DNA of 64,000 bases from Prorocentrum cordatum (taxonomy: Eukaryota; Sar; Dinophyceae; Prorocentrales; Prorocentraceae): positions 672,186 to 736,185 of the forward strand of contig CAUYUJ010014171.1 in the NCBI GenBank assembly GCA_963575745.1. The letters are read 5' to 3'. Positions 10,791 to 20,265 of this stretch are shown piece by piece (the stretch's first letter is position 1; each line of letters opens with the position of its first letter). Under the pieces are notes generated by a model that saw nothing but the letters and a program-made list of their open reading frames with translations, made no database searches and was not told the origin of the DNA. The translations under genes were made by a program, and so were the position numbers.

Positions 10791-11110
10791 GGATTCCTTT
10801 TGTAATTCGCCACAAAAAGGTTTCCGTTGTAATCCGCCACAAAAGGAATCAATTTGTAATCCGCCACAAAAGGATTCACTTTGTAATTCTCCACAAAAGG
10901 ATTCCCTTTGTAATCCGCCACGGCAGGAATCAATCTGTAATCCTCTACAAAAAAATTCCATTTGTAATCCGCCACAGAAGGAATCAATTTGCAAATCCGC
11001 CACAAAGGAATCAATTTGTAATCCTCTACAAAAGGATTCCCTTTGTAATCCGCCACAGAAGGACTCCTTTTGCAATCCGCCACAAAAAGAATCAAGCTGT
11101 AAGCCGCCAT
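10790..11110 (-). repeat. 27-bp unit array, inverted block
   Basis: The 9.9 kb units appear in reverse complement (AATCCGCCACAAAAGGAATC), about a dozen copies, ending near 11105. There the orientation flips again within a few bases (GCCGCCATGTGGCAGATTAC). Confidence 0.85.
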
Positions 11111-11590
11111 GTGGCAGATTACAAATTGATTCCTTTTGTGGCGGATTACAGAAGAAACCCTTTTGTAGCGAATTACAAAGGGAATCCTTTTGTGGGGATC
11201 TTGAGCGGTCTGGACCTGTGTGAGGTTCCCAGTTTTTTTATATATAAAAACAATTTGAATGTGTGAAATAAGAAAACCAGGTTTCGCATGAGACCCCTTC
11301 AAGTTTTTATAAATCCATTGAGCTTGGCTGCTGTAAAATTCGGAGGGACTCTCAAGCGAAATTGTGTTTTTCTGTGCGAAATCAATGTAAAAACAATGGA
11401 AAAGCCGGTTTCGCTTGAGACTCCCTCCGAATTCTACAGCAGCCAAGCTCAATGGATTTATAAAAATTTGAGGGGGTCTCAGGCGAAACTTGGTTTTCGC
11501 ATTTCAACAATTTAACACAATTTATAAAATGTTAAAAATTTATACATCCTGGGAACCTCAAACAGGTCCAGACCGCTCAAGATCCCCATG
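11110..11590. repeat. Forward units, junction 2 and nested inverted spacer
   Basis: Three forward 27-bp units (11110-11195) are followed by the junction word GGTCTGGACCTGTGTGAGGT near 11208 and its inverted partner ending near 11577. The spacer carries two copies of the AT-rich module facing each other (11255-11345 inverted, 11375-11500 direct), making a hairpin within the larger inverted structure. Confidence 0.8.
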
Positions 11591-12060
11591 AAAGGATTCC
11601 TTTTGTAATTCGCCACAAAAAGGTTTCCTTTGCAATCCGCCACAAAAGGAATCAATTTGTAACCCGCCACGAAAGGATTCCGTTTGTAATTCTCCACAAA
11701 AGGGTTCCCTCCATAATCCGCCACGCAAGGAATCAACATGTAATCGTCTACAAAAGGATTCCATTTGTAATCCGCCACAGAAGGAATCAATTTGCAAATC
11801 CGCAACAAAGGAATCAAATTGTAATCCTCTACAAAAGGATTCCATTTGTAATCCGCCACAGAAGGACTCCTTCTGCAATCCGCCACAAAAGGAATCAAGA
11901 TGTAAGCCGCCACCAAGGAATCAACGTGTAATCCGCAACAAAAGGAATCAATGTGTAATCCGCAAATGGATCTTTTCACAAAAGAAAGCAATTTGTAAGC
12001 CGCACCAAAAGGAATCCATGTGTAATCCACCACAAAAGGAATCCCTTTGCAATCCACCAC
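11590..12060 (-). repeat. 27-bp unit array, inverted block 2
   Basis: About 17 units in the inverted orientation, decaying to the right. A short isolated remnant of the same family lies at 19650-19742. Confidence 0.85.
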
Positions 12061-12800
12061 TCATCCTCCTCCTCGCCATCCTCCCGTGGACTCAAAATAT
12101 GGTTTTGTTGGGCGGAGATACTTTTCTGACGTTTCTAATGCAATCAAACGGACATGAGGCAAGGTTAAGATCGCGAGTTGTTTTCATATGCGACGGCTAG
12201 TATGAGAACACGCGTGCAAGCTGTGAACGAGCAGTGGCGCCTACATCGCAGATTCCCCCGTCTCCTCCTCCTCGCCATCACCCCCCATCCTCCCCCCTCC
12301 TCCTCCTCTTCTCCTCCTCCCTCCTCCTCATCCTCCTCATCCTCCTCATCCTCCTCGTTGCCGTCGCCGTGGCCCTCGTCCCCCTTGCCCCCCCCCCCCC
12401 CTTCTCCAACTCCTCGTCGTTCGCTTCATTTTCCTCGGCCTCACCTCCGCATTTCACCCCGCCCTCGCCTCCTCCCTCCTCTCTCCTCCTTCACCCCAAG
12501 TTCCCCCTTCCCGCCGACACCCCAGCTCCCTCCTCCCCCTGTCTTCTTCTGGCATCACTGATCCCTCCTCGCCTCCCCCCCCCCCCCCCCCCCCCCCCCT
12601 CCCCCCATCCCCCCCCGCAGGACCTTCCCTCATAATCCTGGTTCCCCTCCTCCGCTTGCATCCTGCCACCTCCCTCCTGCGCCCCGCCTCCCCATCCTCC
12701 CCCATCCGCTCCCTTCACGCTGGTTTACCATATATATACACATATGTTTTATGTTATGTGTATATATGTATATATATGTGTGTATATATATATATCCTTC
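12060..12800 (+). repeat. CCT tracts, poly-C run and TA/TG dinucleotides
   Basis: Pyrimidine-rich sequence (12230-12720) with a poly-C run around 12568-12600, then a TATATG/TGTATA dinucleotide stretch at 12731-12795. No gene was seen. Confidence 0.8.
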
Positions 12801-13225
12801 ACGCGTAATTGCACGCATACGCATACTTCTGCAAGTTCAGGCATCCATGCAAACGCACGTACACAGACGCACGTGCACGCAAGGGAGGAAAGAGGGTGGG
12901 AGGGAGGGAAGGGGGGGACGGGATGGGGGATGATAGTAATGCGTGTGAAGGGCGTTCGTGAGGGAGGAATGGGTGGGCGGAGGGAGGGATATGGTGCCCT
13001 CCCACTACCATGTTTCTCCGTTTCTACATTGACCACCCGCCCCCCCTCAACTTCCCCCCGCTCTCCCGCGCCCTCTCCCTCCGCGCCGGGGGGGAAACGG
13101 TGAGAGGGAAGAGAGATAGAAATGGTAACGGTTGCGTTGCAGAGGGAAGGAGGTGCGGAGGGGGGATGACAGCCGCTGAAACCACCTCCGCCGCCTGCCC
13201 CTCTCTCTCTCTCTCTCCCTCTCTC
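12800..13225. other. Unassigned, ending in a CT tract
   Basis: Mixed GC-rich sequence with purine and pyrimidine stretches. The last 28 bases before the spliced-leader copy are an almost pure CT run. Nothing gene-like is recognised. Confidence 0.5.
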
Positions 13226-13247
13226 TCCGTAGCCATTTTGGCTCAAG
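13226..13247 (+). other. Exact DinoSL spliced-leader copy
   Basis: All 22 positions match the dinoflagellate spliced leader, which begins (D)CCGTAGCC, continues ATTTTGG and ends CTCAAG. The leader is normally added to mRNA by trans-splicing, so a copy in DNA not followed by a GT donor is a mark of a reinserted cDNA. Here it is followed by TCT, not GTA, so this is not an SL RNA gene. It lies 143 bp upstream of the ATG of the long frame at 13390. Confidence 0.93.
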
Positions 13248-13259
13248 TCTCGGCTCGAG
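13248..13259 (+). other. Truncated, decayed second leader relic
   Basis: TCTCGGCTCGAG abuts the full leader and matches the last 12 leader bases (TTTTGGCTCAAG) at nine positions, all differences being transitions. A full leader followed at once by a 5'-truncated older one is the pattern left when an mRNA is retroposed, transcribed, trans-spliced and retroposed again. Confidence 0.6.
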
Positions 13260-13389
13260 AATGCCTGGCATTCATAGCGTAGCCGCGACGCGCTGCCCCC
13301 CGCGCCCTTCAGCCTGGCGAGACTGGACTGTGGCTTTCCACCACAGGACAGAAGCGCGTCATCCCGATTCCTAGCAGTGCACCACAGCC

Positions 13390-16300
13390 ATGGCACCCCA
13401 TGCTACGCCAAGCTGCCGCCGCACTTCCATGCAGCGGGTTGTCCGGGGCCCGTGCGCCGCCGCCTTCGAGGACGCAGTCAGCTCCTCCGCGGTGACCGCG
13501 ACCCCCCAGCAGCCTCTGTTTCACCCTACCACCTCACGCCGACGACGACTGCGTCTTCAGCGAGGGGCTCATCACGACGCCGGCGCTGCCCGACCAGCCG
13601 CGGACCTCCCGGACGGGGCGCGGCCGCCGCCCCGCTCGCTGGCCGCCCTGAGGCCCGCCCCTCCGGCGGGCCCGCCAGACTTACGGCACCTCGGGACGAC
13701 AAAGGCCACCTGTCCGCCTCCGCCTGCCCATCTGCCTGGACCACGAGACGAACCCCACCGCGACGGGGTCTGCCAGGAGATTCGTCACGACCTTCAGTGC
13801 CTCAGCGCTGAGGTTCGCGCACTCCGTGAGGACCTTCAACACCTACGCGAACACTTACCAGCCCTTCGCGCCCCACAGCCCGAACAACCGGTTCGCGCAC
13901 CCCGCCGCGCCGTTACGACGGTCAGCCGGGTGTCCGTGCACGTCCTTTTCGGCACCATCGCGGGCATCACGGGCACGCTCTGCGCGATCACCGCCACGAT
14001 CTACGCAGCCTTCCGGGGCGTCTTCAGCAACGTGGGCACGGTGGGCCTTGCCCGCCCCAAAAGGGCCGTGTACGCCGTGCAGGGCGGCATAGAGCACCTC
14101 CACGGGTTCTTCAACAAGACCGCCGTGTGCATGAGTAATACCGTCAGGACCTTCAACACGGTCTGCGGCTCCGCGGGCACGGCGGGTCTTGCCCACCCCA
14201 AAAGGGCCATCGACCTCATGGACACGCTCTGCCGCCTCATCGGCAACGCCTGGGACTCCCCGGGCACGGTGGGACTCGCCCGCCCAAAACGGGCCGTCGA
14301 CGGCGGCCACGCCTTCGACTCCATAGGCACGGCGGGTCTGGCCCGCCCCAAACGGGCCACGGTCGGCATCGTCCTGCTCGTCCTCACAGCGACCTCAGCA
14401 CCGACGCCTGCACTGACGGCCGCATCGACGTCAGCCTCACCGAGCCCTCAGCCACTCACTGTCCTGACGCCTCGCCCAGGGCCGCTGGCGCGGGTGCCGT
14501 CTTCAGGCGCGCTCTACGCCATTGGGGCCGTCATGCCATGCCATGCCACGTCCGCCTCGTCGACACCATCGTCAGTGCCACTGCCTGCATTGACGTCAAC
14601 ATCGACGCCAGCGTCCACGGACACCAGGACGCCAGCACCCGTGCCTGCGTCCACCGAACGGCAGCGCTACCCTCTGACAGTCGATCATACTGCTCATGTG
14701 CCCCACCCCCAAGCGACTGACTTTAGTCCCGCTGCAGGGTGCCACCGAGTGCCGCCACCCACTATTTATCCCACCCCGCCGACGACCCTGGGTGTCTCTA
14801 GGCCAGCACCGCCGACCACCGCATCGATTGAGGCGCCCACGTCCACATCAACGTCAGCACCGACGGCCGCATCGAGGCCAGCCTCGATGAGTCCTCAGCC
14901 AGTCACTGCTCTGACGCCTCGTCCAGGGCCGCGGGCGGGAGTGCAGCCTTCAGGCGCACTCTCCGCTAGTGGGGCCGCCATGTCATGTCATGCCACGTCC
15001 GCCTCGTCGCCCGCATCGTCTGTGTCACTATCTGTGCCGACGACTACATCGACGCCACCACGGACGGCAGCTGGGACGTCCGCATCGGCAGCGACAGCTT
15101 TCGGGCGACCGCCTTCGACGTCAGCAGTGGCAGACTCGCCGGCGGCGGCACCAACGTTGGCACCCACGTCGGCATCTACGGCAGCACCCCAAACGGCCTC
15201 CACAGCGGTATCCACGACAGCACCCATGACTGCATCCACGGCGGCATACACGGCCGTGGCTCCCGCGCTCACGTCCGCACCGACGCCAGCATTGACGACA
15301 GGGTCGGCCTCAGTATCGTCGGCGCCGACGGCGGCATCGACGACGAGATCGACGCCATCAGGCACACCCACGGCTATTGGGGCCGCCATGCCACGCCGTA
15401 TCATGTCCGCCACGTCGACACCTACGCCTGCGCCACGGCCCGCATCGACCCCAACAGCGACGTCAGCACCGACGACCGCATCGACGCCTGCCTCGACGAG
15501 CCCTCAGCCATTCACTGTCCTGACGCCTCGCCCAGGGCCGCTGGCGCGGGTGCCGTCTTCAGGCGCACCCTGCGCTAGTGGGACCGCCATGTCATGTCAT
15601 GACACGTCTGCCTCGTCGATTTCATCGTCTGCGGCACTGTCTGCATCGACGACAACATCGACGACAGCACGGACGGCAGCTGTGACGGCCGCATCGGCAG
15701 TGCCAGTTTTCGGGCGGCCGCCCACGGCGGCAGCCATGTCAGACTCGCCGGCGGCATCATCGTCTACGTTAGCACCTACGCCCACGACTACGGCGCCACC
15801 AACACCAGACCCGCACGCAGCTCCGACACCAGCGACAGCGCCTGCCCCGAGTGCAGCCGAGGCGTCAGCACCAATGACAGCAGCTCCGACGCCAGCATCG
15901 GCAGTGTCAGCATCCTGGACGGCGACGTGCCCCCTGGACGGCTCTGGCAGCAGGCGACGTTGTGCTCGCCAGCACCTCCAGCTCTGCCAGCACTGGCACC
16001 AGCAACGTCCAGCGCCGAGTCGGCCGCCCCCACCGACAGCTCGGCACCAAAGCCAAAGAGTCACAGGCAGCAGCGACGTCAGACCCGACACCCACCCCGA
16101 CGTCAACAGTGAGGCCAGCACCGACGACAGCTCCGACGCCAGCACCGCCAGCGTCACCACCCACGCCCGCGCCTACGCCGGTACCCACGCCAGAGTTGCA
16201 GCCAGCATCTACGCCAACTCCGCCGTCTGCATCGACGCTCGCATCCATGGCAGCATCGTCCATAGCTTCGACACCAGCACTGCCAGCGGCAGCACCCACG

Positions 16301-16419
16301 CCCACGCCTACGCGGGCACCAACGTTGACACCAGCACCAACGCCGGCACCGAGCGCAGCCGAGACGTCATCGCCGACGACAACTCTCACGCCAACCCTGC
16401 CAGATTCAGCACGCCCTGA
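13390..16419 (+). CDS. Hypothetical Ala/Pro/Ser/Thr-rich repeat protein, SL-headed
   Basis: The frame is open for 1009 codons from ATG at 13390, 143 bp after the exact spliced leader. Residues 1-170 are Arg/Pro-rich. Residues about 180-210 are hydrophobic (VLFGTIAGITGTLCAITATI) and could span a membrane. Four copies of a G-T-x-G-L-A-R/H-P-K-R-A motif follow at residues about 217-325. The rest is Ala/Pro/Ser/Thr-rich with three diverged copies of a block beginning SPQPxTxLTPRPGP (DNA near 14443, 14893 and 15503). From about 15925 the protein-like composition moves to another frame, then to the frame of 15962-17752, so the end of this frame is probably not its true C-terminus. That implies frameshifts, an intron or decay. 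The family is unknown. A low-complexity surface or secreted protein is possible but not shown. Confidence 0.55.
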   Translation: MAPHATPSCRRTSMQRVVRGPCAAAFEDAVSSSAVTATPQQPLFHPTTSRRRRLRLQRGAHHDAGAARPAADLPDGARPPPRSLAALRPAPPAGPPDLRHLGTTKATCPPPPAHLPGPRDEPHRDGVCQEIRHDLQCLSAEVRALREDLQHLREHLPALRAPQPEQPVRAPRRAVTTVSRVSVHVLFGTIAGITGTLCAITATIYAAFRGVFSNVGTVGLARPKRAVYAVQGGIEHLHGFFNKTAVCMSNTVRTFNTVCGSAGTAGLAHPKRAIDLMDTLCRLIGNAWDSPGTVGLARPKRAVDGGHAFDSIGTAGLARPKRATVGIVLLVLTATSAPTPALTAASTSASPSPQPLTVLTPRPGPLARVPSSGALYAIGAVMPCHATSASSTPSSVPLPALTSTSTPASTDTRTPAPVPASTERQRYPLTVDHTAHVPHPQATDFSPAAGCHRVPPPTIYPTPPTTLGVSRPAPPTTASIEAPTSTSTSAPTAASRPASMSPQPVTALTPRPGPRAGVQPSGALSASGAAMSCHATSASSPASSVSLSVPTTTSTPPRTAAGTSASAATAFGRPPSTSAVADSPAAAPTLAPTSASTAAPQTASTAVSTTAPMTASTAAYTAVAPALTSAPTPALTTGSASVSSAPTAASTTRSTPSGTPTAIGAAMPRRIMSATSTPTPAPRPASTPTATSAPTTASTPASTSPQPFTVLTPRPGPLARVPSSGAPCASGTAMSCHDTSASSISSSAALSASTTTSTTARTAAVTAASAVPVFGRPPTAAAMSDSPAASSSTLAPTPTTTAPPTPDPHAAPTPATAPAPSAAEASAPMTAAPTPASAVSASWTATCPLDGSGSRRRCARQHLQLCQHWHQQRPAPSRPPPPTARHQSQRVTGSSDVRPDTHPDVNSEASTDDSSDASTASVTTHARAYAGTHARVAASIYANSAVCIDARIHGSIVHSFDTSTASGSTHAHAYAGTNVDTSTNAGTERSRDVIADDNSHANPARFSTP
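14032..14358 (+). repeat. Four GLARPKRA-coding repeats
   Basis: Four 33-bp copies of GGCACGGTGGG followed by CCTTGCCCGCCCCAAA and AGGGCC lie near 14036, 14178, 14265 and 14328. They encode GT(V/A)GLA(R/H)PKRA, with spacings of 47, 29 and 21 codons. Three copies contain R-P-K-R, the consensus of furin/kexin-type cleavage sites. The second copy has H-P-K-R. Confidence 0.8.
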
Positions 16420-17752
16420 GTCGTCCGCGGCGGCACCAAAGGTGGCACCCACGTCGGCCTACACGGCAGCGTTCGTGGAGCGTGTGTGGTTGGAGGTCAT
16501 CGAGTGGTACAACGTGGTGTCACCGTCCACGTGGGCCACCCTGTGCGCCACGTACGTCATGTACTACTTCTTCATCGGCTTCCGCGACGAGTGGCGGCGA
16601 CGGAGCGCAGCTACAGCGCGGCGGCGACGCCGACAGCGCGGCGGCGACGTCGACCGCAGACGCCCTCTAGGCCACCAGACGGCCGCCCAGGGCCGCCCTG
16701 GCATCAGCCCCCACACTGCCTCGAGCCTCGAGCCGACCCCCCTGCCAAAACCTGGTAGCACGCCAGCGGGGGCGGCTTCAGCCCCCCCGCATGGCACCAC
16801 GCCTGCCATTCCTGTCATCGGCCCCCACACTGCCTCAAGCCTCGAGTCGACCCCCCCGCCAAAACCTGGTAGCACGCCAGCGGGGGCGGCTTCGGCCCCC
16901 CCGCATGGCACCACGCCTGCCATTCCTGTCATCGGTCCCCACGCTGCCTCGAGCCCTGGGGTGACCTCCCCGCCACAACCTGGTAGCACGGCAGCGGGGC
17001 CAGCCTCGGCCGTCTCGCATGCTCACACGCCTGCCCTGGGTCCTGGCTCCCTCGCAACCTCGCGTGTTAGCACCAGCACTGCCAGCACTAGCACTGTGAC
17101 TGTACGGGAGCACTTCGAGCGCTTCCTCGGACCGCAACCAGCCACCATCGGTCACCTCCGAGCCGTAAACTGCCGTTTGGCCGCTTGGATCCCACCACGG
17201 CTCCACGCGGGCACAGCGGTCATCGTCCAGGGTCAAGTCCACAACCCCATCAACGGCCTCCGAGGTATCGTACGGGGGCAGTCCAGCGAGCACCCCGGCC
17301 ACTGGACCGTCACGCTGTCGTCTGGGGACACCGCCCACCTGAGCTGCTCCAGTCTGACCGTCCCTGCACCTGCGCTCCGCGCCGAGATGCCGTCCCCCAG
17401 TACGGGCGCACAGACCAAGGCCCAAACTCAGGGACCCCAGCCCGGCCCAGCAGTGGACCCACGCCACCGTACCTCAGCAGCACAGCGCCCTGACGTCACG
17501 GCAGCAGTACCCTGCAGGCCACCTGCGCTGACCGTCCCACCAGGCAGCCGCGCCCAGACTGAACGCACAGCTGACTGTGAAGTCGGACTCCGAGACTCAC
17601 GCGACGACGGCGCCGACGACCACTACCTCCACCACGACTCTGGCCCGCAGTTCGGACATGCTCCTAACCTGCGTGGACGCGGCCCTCGGCCTCCCGCACG
17701 GCCGCACAGCAGGCCTCATCCACCGCGCCACTCTCAAGCGTCTGCGCACTGA
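15962..17752 (+). CDS. Probable C-terminal part of the SL-headed gene, with KOW-like module
   Basis: This second long frame overlaps the end of the first and continues its Ala/Pro/Thr-rich style from about 16080. It contains a short hydrophobic segment (WATLCATYVMYYFFIGF, DNA about 16536-16590) followed by an Arg-rich stretch. Three 38-residue repeats (SPHTASSLEP to TTPAIPV) follow. At about 17205-17370 is a module reading VIVQGQVHNPINGLRG, then HWTVTLSSGDTAHL. The NGxxG turn and alternating hydrophobics resemble the KOW/SH3-like module common in alga and dinoflagellate proteins. The tail is low complexity. The start is arbitrary, since the real frame is probably entered from 13390. No catalytic motif was seen. 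Confidence 0.5.
   Translation: MLASTSSSASTGTSNVQRRVGRPHRQLGTKAKESQAAATSDPTPTPTSTVRPAPTTAPTPAPPASPPTPAPTPVPTPELQPASTPTPPSASTLASMAASSIASTPALPAAAPTPTPTRAPTLTPAPTPAPSAAETSSPTTTLTPTLPDSARPESSAAAPKVAPTSAYTAAFVERVWLEVIEWYNVVSPSTWATLCATYVMYYFFIGFRDEWRRRSAATARRRRRQRGGDVDRRRPLGHQTAAQGRPGISPHTASSLEPTPLPKPGSTPAGAASAPPHGTTPAIPVIGPHTASSLESTPPPKPGSTPAGAASAPPHGTTPAIPVIGPHAASSPGVTSPPQPGSTAAGPASAVSHAHTPALGPGSLATSRVSTSTASTSTVTVREHFERFLGPQPATIGHLRAVNCRLAAWIPPRLHAGTAVIVQGQVHNPINGLRGIVRGQSSEHPGHWTVTLSSGDTAHLSCSSLTVPAPALRAEMPSPSTGAQTKAQTQGPQPGPAVDPRHRTSAAQRPDVTAAVPCRPPALTVPPGSRAQTERTADCEVGLRDSRDDGADDHYLHHDSGPQFGHAPNLRGRGPRPPARPHSRPHPPRHSQASAH
16702..17043 (+). repeat. 114-bp tandem repeat, three units, in frame
   Basis: CATCAGCCCCCACACTGCC or a variant starts units at 16702, 16816 and 16930, an exact 114-bp period (38 codons). 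The first two units are nearly identical and the third is diverged. Conservation of the period in multiples of three supports translation of this stretch at the time of duplication. Confidence 0.85.
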
Positions 17753-17789
17753 TACTGTTTTCCTTCTTCAGTTTCTTACGTGGTCCGAC

Positions 17790-18600
17790 GCTTTTGAAGA
17801 ACGCTGGGGCTTCTCATTCACTTTGCCCTCATCCTGACCAGCGTGGTACGGCCTCGCCCTCGCCGCATGTGCGCGTCCTGCCTTGCTCACCCGGGCGCTG
17901 TTCCCTGGTGTGCCGTGCCTGCTGGCGGGGGTGGCGGCTTCAGCCCCGCCCCGCGCACCCGAGCCATCACGCCATGTCTTGTCCGCCATGTCGTAGCGGG
18001 TGCATCCGCGGTGAGGGCCTCCTCTGCGCCCTTGCGCTGTCTCTGCCTGTGCGCATGCTGGGCCATTCGGCTCCCAGCATGTGCACCTTTTCCTCAGCGC
18101 GTCTGGCGCCCCTCTGCCGTCCGCCGCCTGGCCGCGGACTCTGTCACTTTCGAGGTCCGCCAATGGGGGCTAAAGGTTAGCTGGCAGCGGCTGGTGCCGC
18201 TGTGCTGTCGGCTAGCTTTTGCCGCTCCTGTTGGGGTTCTCGGCCTGTGCGCACTGTGCTGGGCCATGCGGCTCCCAGCTGGTGCACCTTTTCTCTTTTC
18301 GCCGGCCCGTGCGCCCGCGAGGCACCGCGTCCACGGGGCCTGGGCGCGGGGGCGGGGGGTGGCCCGTCTCTGCGCGCCGCGCAGCGGCCAAGCGCCCAAC
18401 CGGCGGTCCGCCAAGCCGCCTTAGCCACGTTCTTCACGTCGCCACTCGCGTTGGGGCCTTCTTCTTCACGCGGTCTGACAGGTGAGATCTTCATGGTCTG
18501 TCCGCCGTCTTTTGCTTCAGACGCTTTGCGCCGGGGGAGGGGGCCTGTCGCCCGCCCTCGTATCTTAAGGCTGCACCGCCGCTAACAGTGTTTTTCGGGT
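17790..18600 (+). other. Unassigned GC-rich region with about 190-bp direct repeat
   Basis: GTGCGCATGCTGGGCCATTC, then GGCTCCCAGCATGTGCACC near 18049-18090, recur as GTGCGCACTGTGCTGGGCCA and GGCTCCCAGCTGGTGCACC near 18248-18290. A frame at 17843-18424 spans both copies but shows no domain. This may be the 3' untranslated region of the preceding gene, or intergenic. Confidence 0.4.
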
Positions 18601-18649
18601 TGTCGCACCGCAGTGCGCCCCGAGGACGGACCTTGGTCCGCCTGCTTGT

Positions 18650-18724
<75 letters not shown>

Positions 18725-18759
18725 TCTCTCTCTCCTCTCTCTCGCTCTCTCTCTCTCTC

Positions 18760-18821
<62 letters not shown>

Positions 18822-18838
18822 TCTCTCTCTCTCTCGCC
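18650..18838 (+). repeat. (CT)n tract, about 185 bp
   Basis: Almost pure CT dinucleotide with a few TC slips. It faces a (GA)n tract at 18980-19146, so the pair could form a long hairpin with a 140-bp loop. Confidence 0.95.
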
Positions 18839-18977
18839 TGCCACCGCCGCCCTCGATGTTTGGAGGAATGAACGGTTACGCGTAGTGGAAGGATGCGAGG
18901 CAGGGGGGGGGGGGGGAAGTTGCGGCGATGCTGCAGGGGGCCAATGAGGGAGGCACGGGAGGGCGAAGGAGAGAAAG

Positions 18978-19147
<170 letters not shown>

Positions 19148-19149
19148 CG

Positions 19150-19650
19150 ATAGAGCTGATGGTAGTCGTGTTGTTGGGGGCATGGTTCCCTCATGCCCCC
19201 CCTCTGCCTCCCTCGCGGATGCCGCCCCAATTCCCTTCATCCGCCTTCTCCCCCCCCCCCTTCGCACCGCCGCCCTTCCCCCATCCTCTCTCCCTCCTAG
19301 TCGCTATCCCTCCCTTATTCGAGGCTCGCGGGAGCGCGAGAGACGGCGAGAGGTGTGGGGCAGGGGGCAGGGAACGATGGGGGGAGCGGATGGGGACATT
19401 GAGATGTGGTCGCGGTGGGGGGCGGCCGATCTGGACGAAGGGAGGTGAGGGGGAATTGGGATGGGGGAGGAGAGGGCGAGGTGGTGGTTGCGGGAGAACC
19501 TCAAGGCCTTCCCTCCTTGCTCACGCCACCACCGGCCCCTCCCTCAAGGCCGTTGGTGGTGGAGGGATGTCGGGATGGGGGGCGGGAAGGGAACAACGAA
19601 ATATGGGAAATGGAAGTAGGAGAGGAGGTGGCGGCGGTGGTGGTGGCGGA
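19150..19650. other. Unassigned G-rich and C-rich stretch
   Basis: CCCTCC-rich sequence is followed by GGGGAGCGG-rich sequence. No gene or defined repeat was recognised. Confidence 0.5.
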
Positions 19651-19832
19651 TCTGCCGCAAAAGGAATCAATATGTAAATCCGCCACGAAAGGAATCATTT
19701 TGCAAATCCGCCTCCAAAGGATTCAATTTGCGAATCCGCAACAGAGAGATGGAGAGAGAGAGAGAAAAAGACAGAAAAAGAGAGGGGGTATAGAGAGAAA
19801 GAGAGAGAGGGGGGGAGAAAGAGGTAGAGAGA

Positions 19833-19885
<53 letters not shown>

Positions 19886-19925
19886 AGAGAAAGTGAGAGA
19901 GAGAGAGAGTGGGAGAGAAAGAAAG
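19650..19925. repeat. 27-bp family remnant plus (GA)n tract
   Basis: Four decayed inverted 27-bp units (AAAAGGAATCAATATGTAAA, AATCCGCCACGAAAGGAATC and relatives) at 19655-19742 are followed by GA-rich sequence to about 19925. Confidence 0.75.
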
Positions 19926-19944
19926 GGCAGATATAGAGAGAGTC

Positions 19945-20265
19945 GCCATTAGAAATGGCCACGAGAGTGGCCCACGGGAGCCCCACGGCCAGACCTTCAA
20001 CAGACCTCAACCAGACCTCAATCAGAGTTTGGCCCAAAACACATTTTCAAACAGACCTCAAACAGACCTTAAACAGACCCCAAAAAGACTTCAAACAGAC
20101 CTCGAACAGGGCCCCCAGAGGTTCCCCGGAGGTTCCCTGGGGGTTCCCCGGAGGTTCCCCGGAGGTCCCCCGGAGGTGAGGTTCCCCGGAGGTTCCCTGG
20201 AGGCGCCCCGGGAATTCCGAGGCGCCCGGAGGAATCCTGGAGGCGCCCAGAGGCGGCCCCCCACC
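19945..20265 (+). repeat. CAGACCTCAAA and GGAGGTTCCCC block, copy 2
   Basis: GGCCCACGGGAGCCCC, about a dozen CAGACCTCAAA units, then about eight GGTTCCCCGGA units lead into the 12-bp array. The modules match those beside the 9.3 kb array but in a different order and partly inverted. Confidence 0.7.

Noticed and set aside
9885-12060. CRISPR-like array of 27-bp repeats
   Set aside because: Repeats are contiguous with no unique spacers, orientation alternates, and the genome is eukaryotic.
13226-13247. SL RNA gene
   Set aside because: A leader RNA gene needs a GT donor after CTCAAG. Here TCT follows, so this is a relic in a recycled gene.
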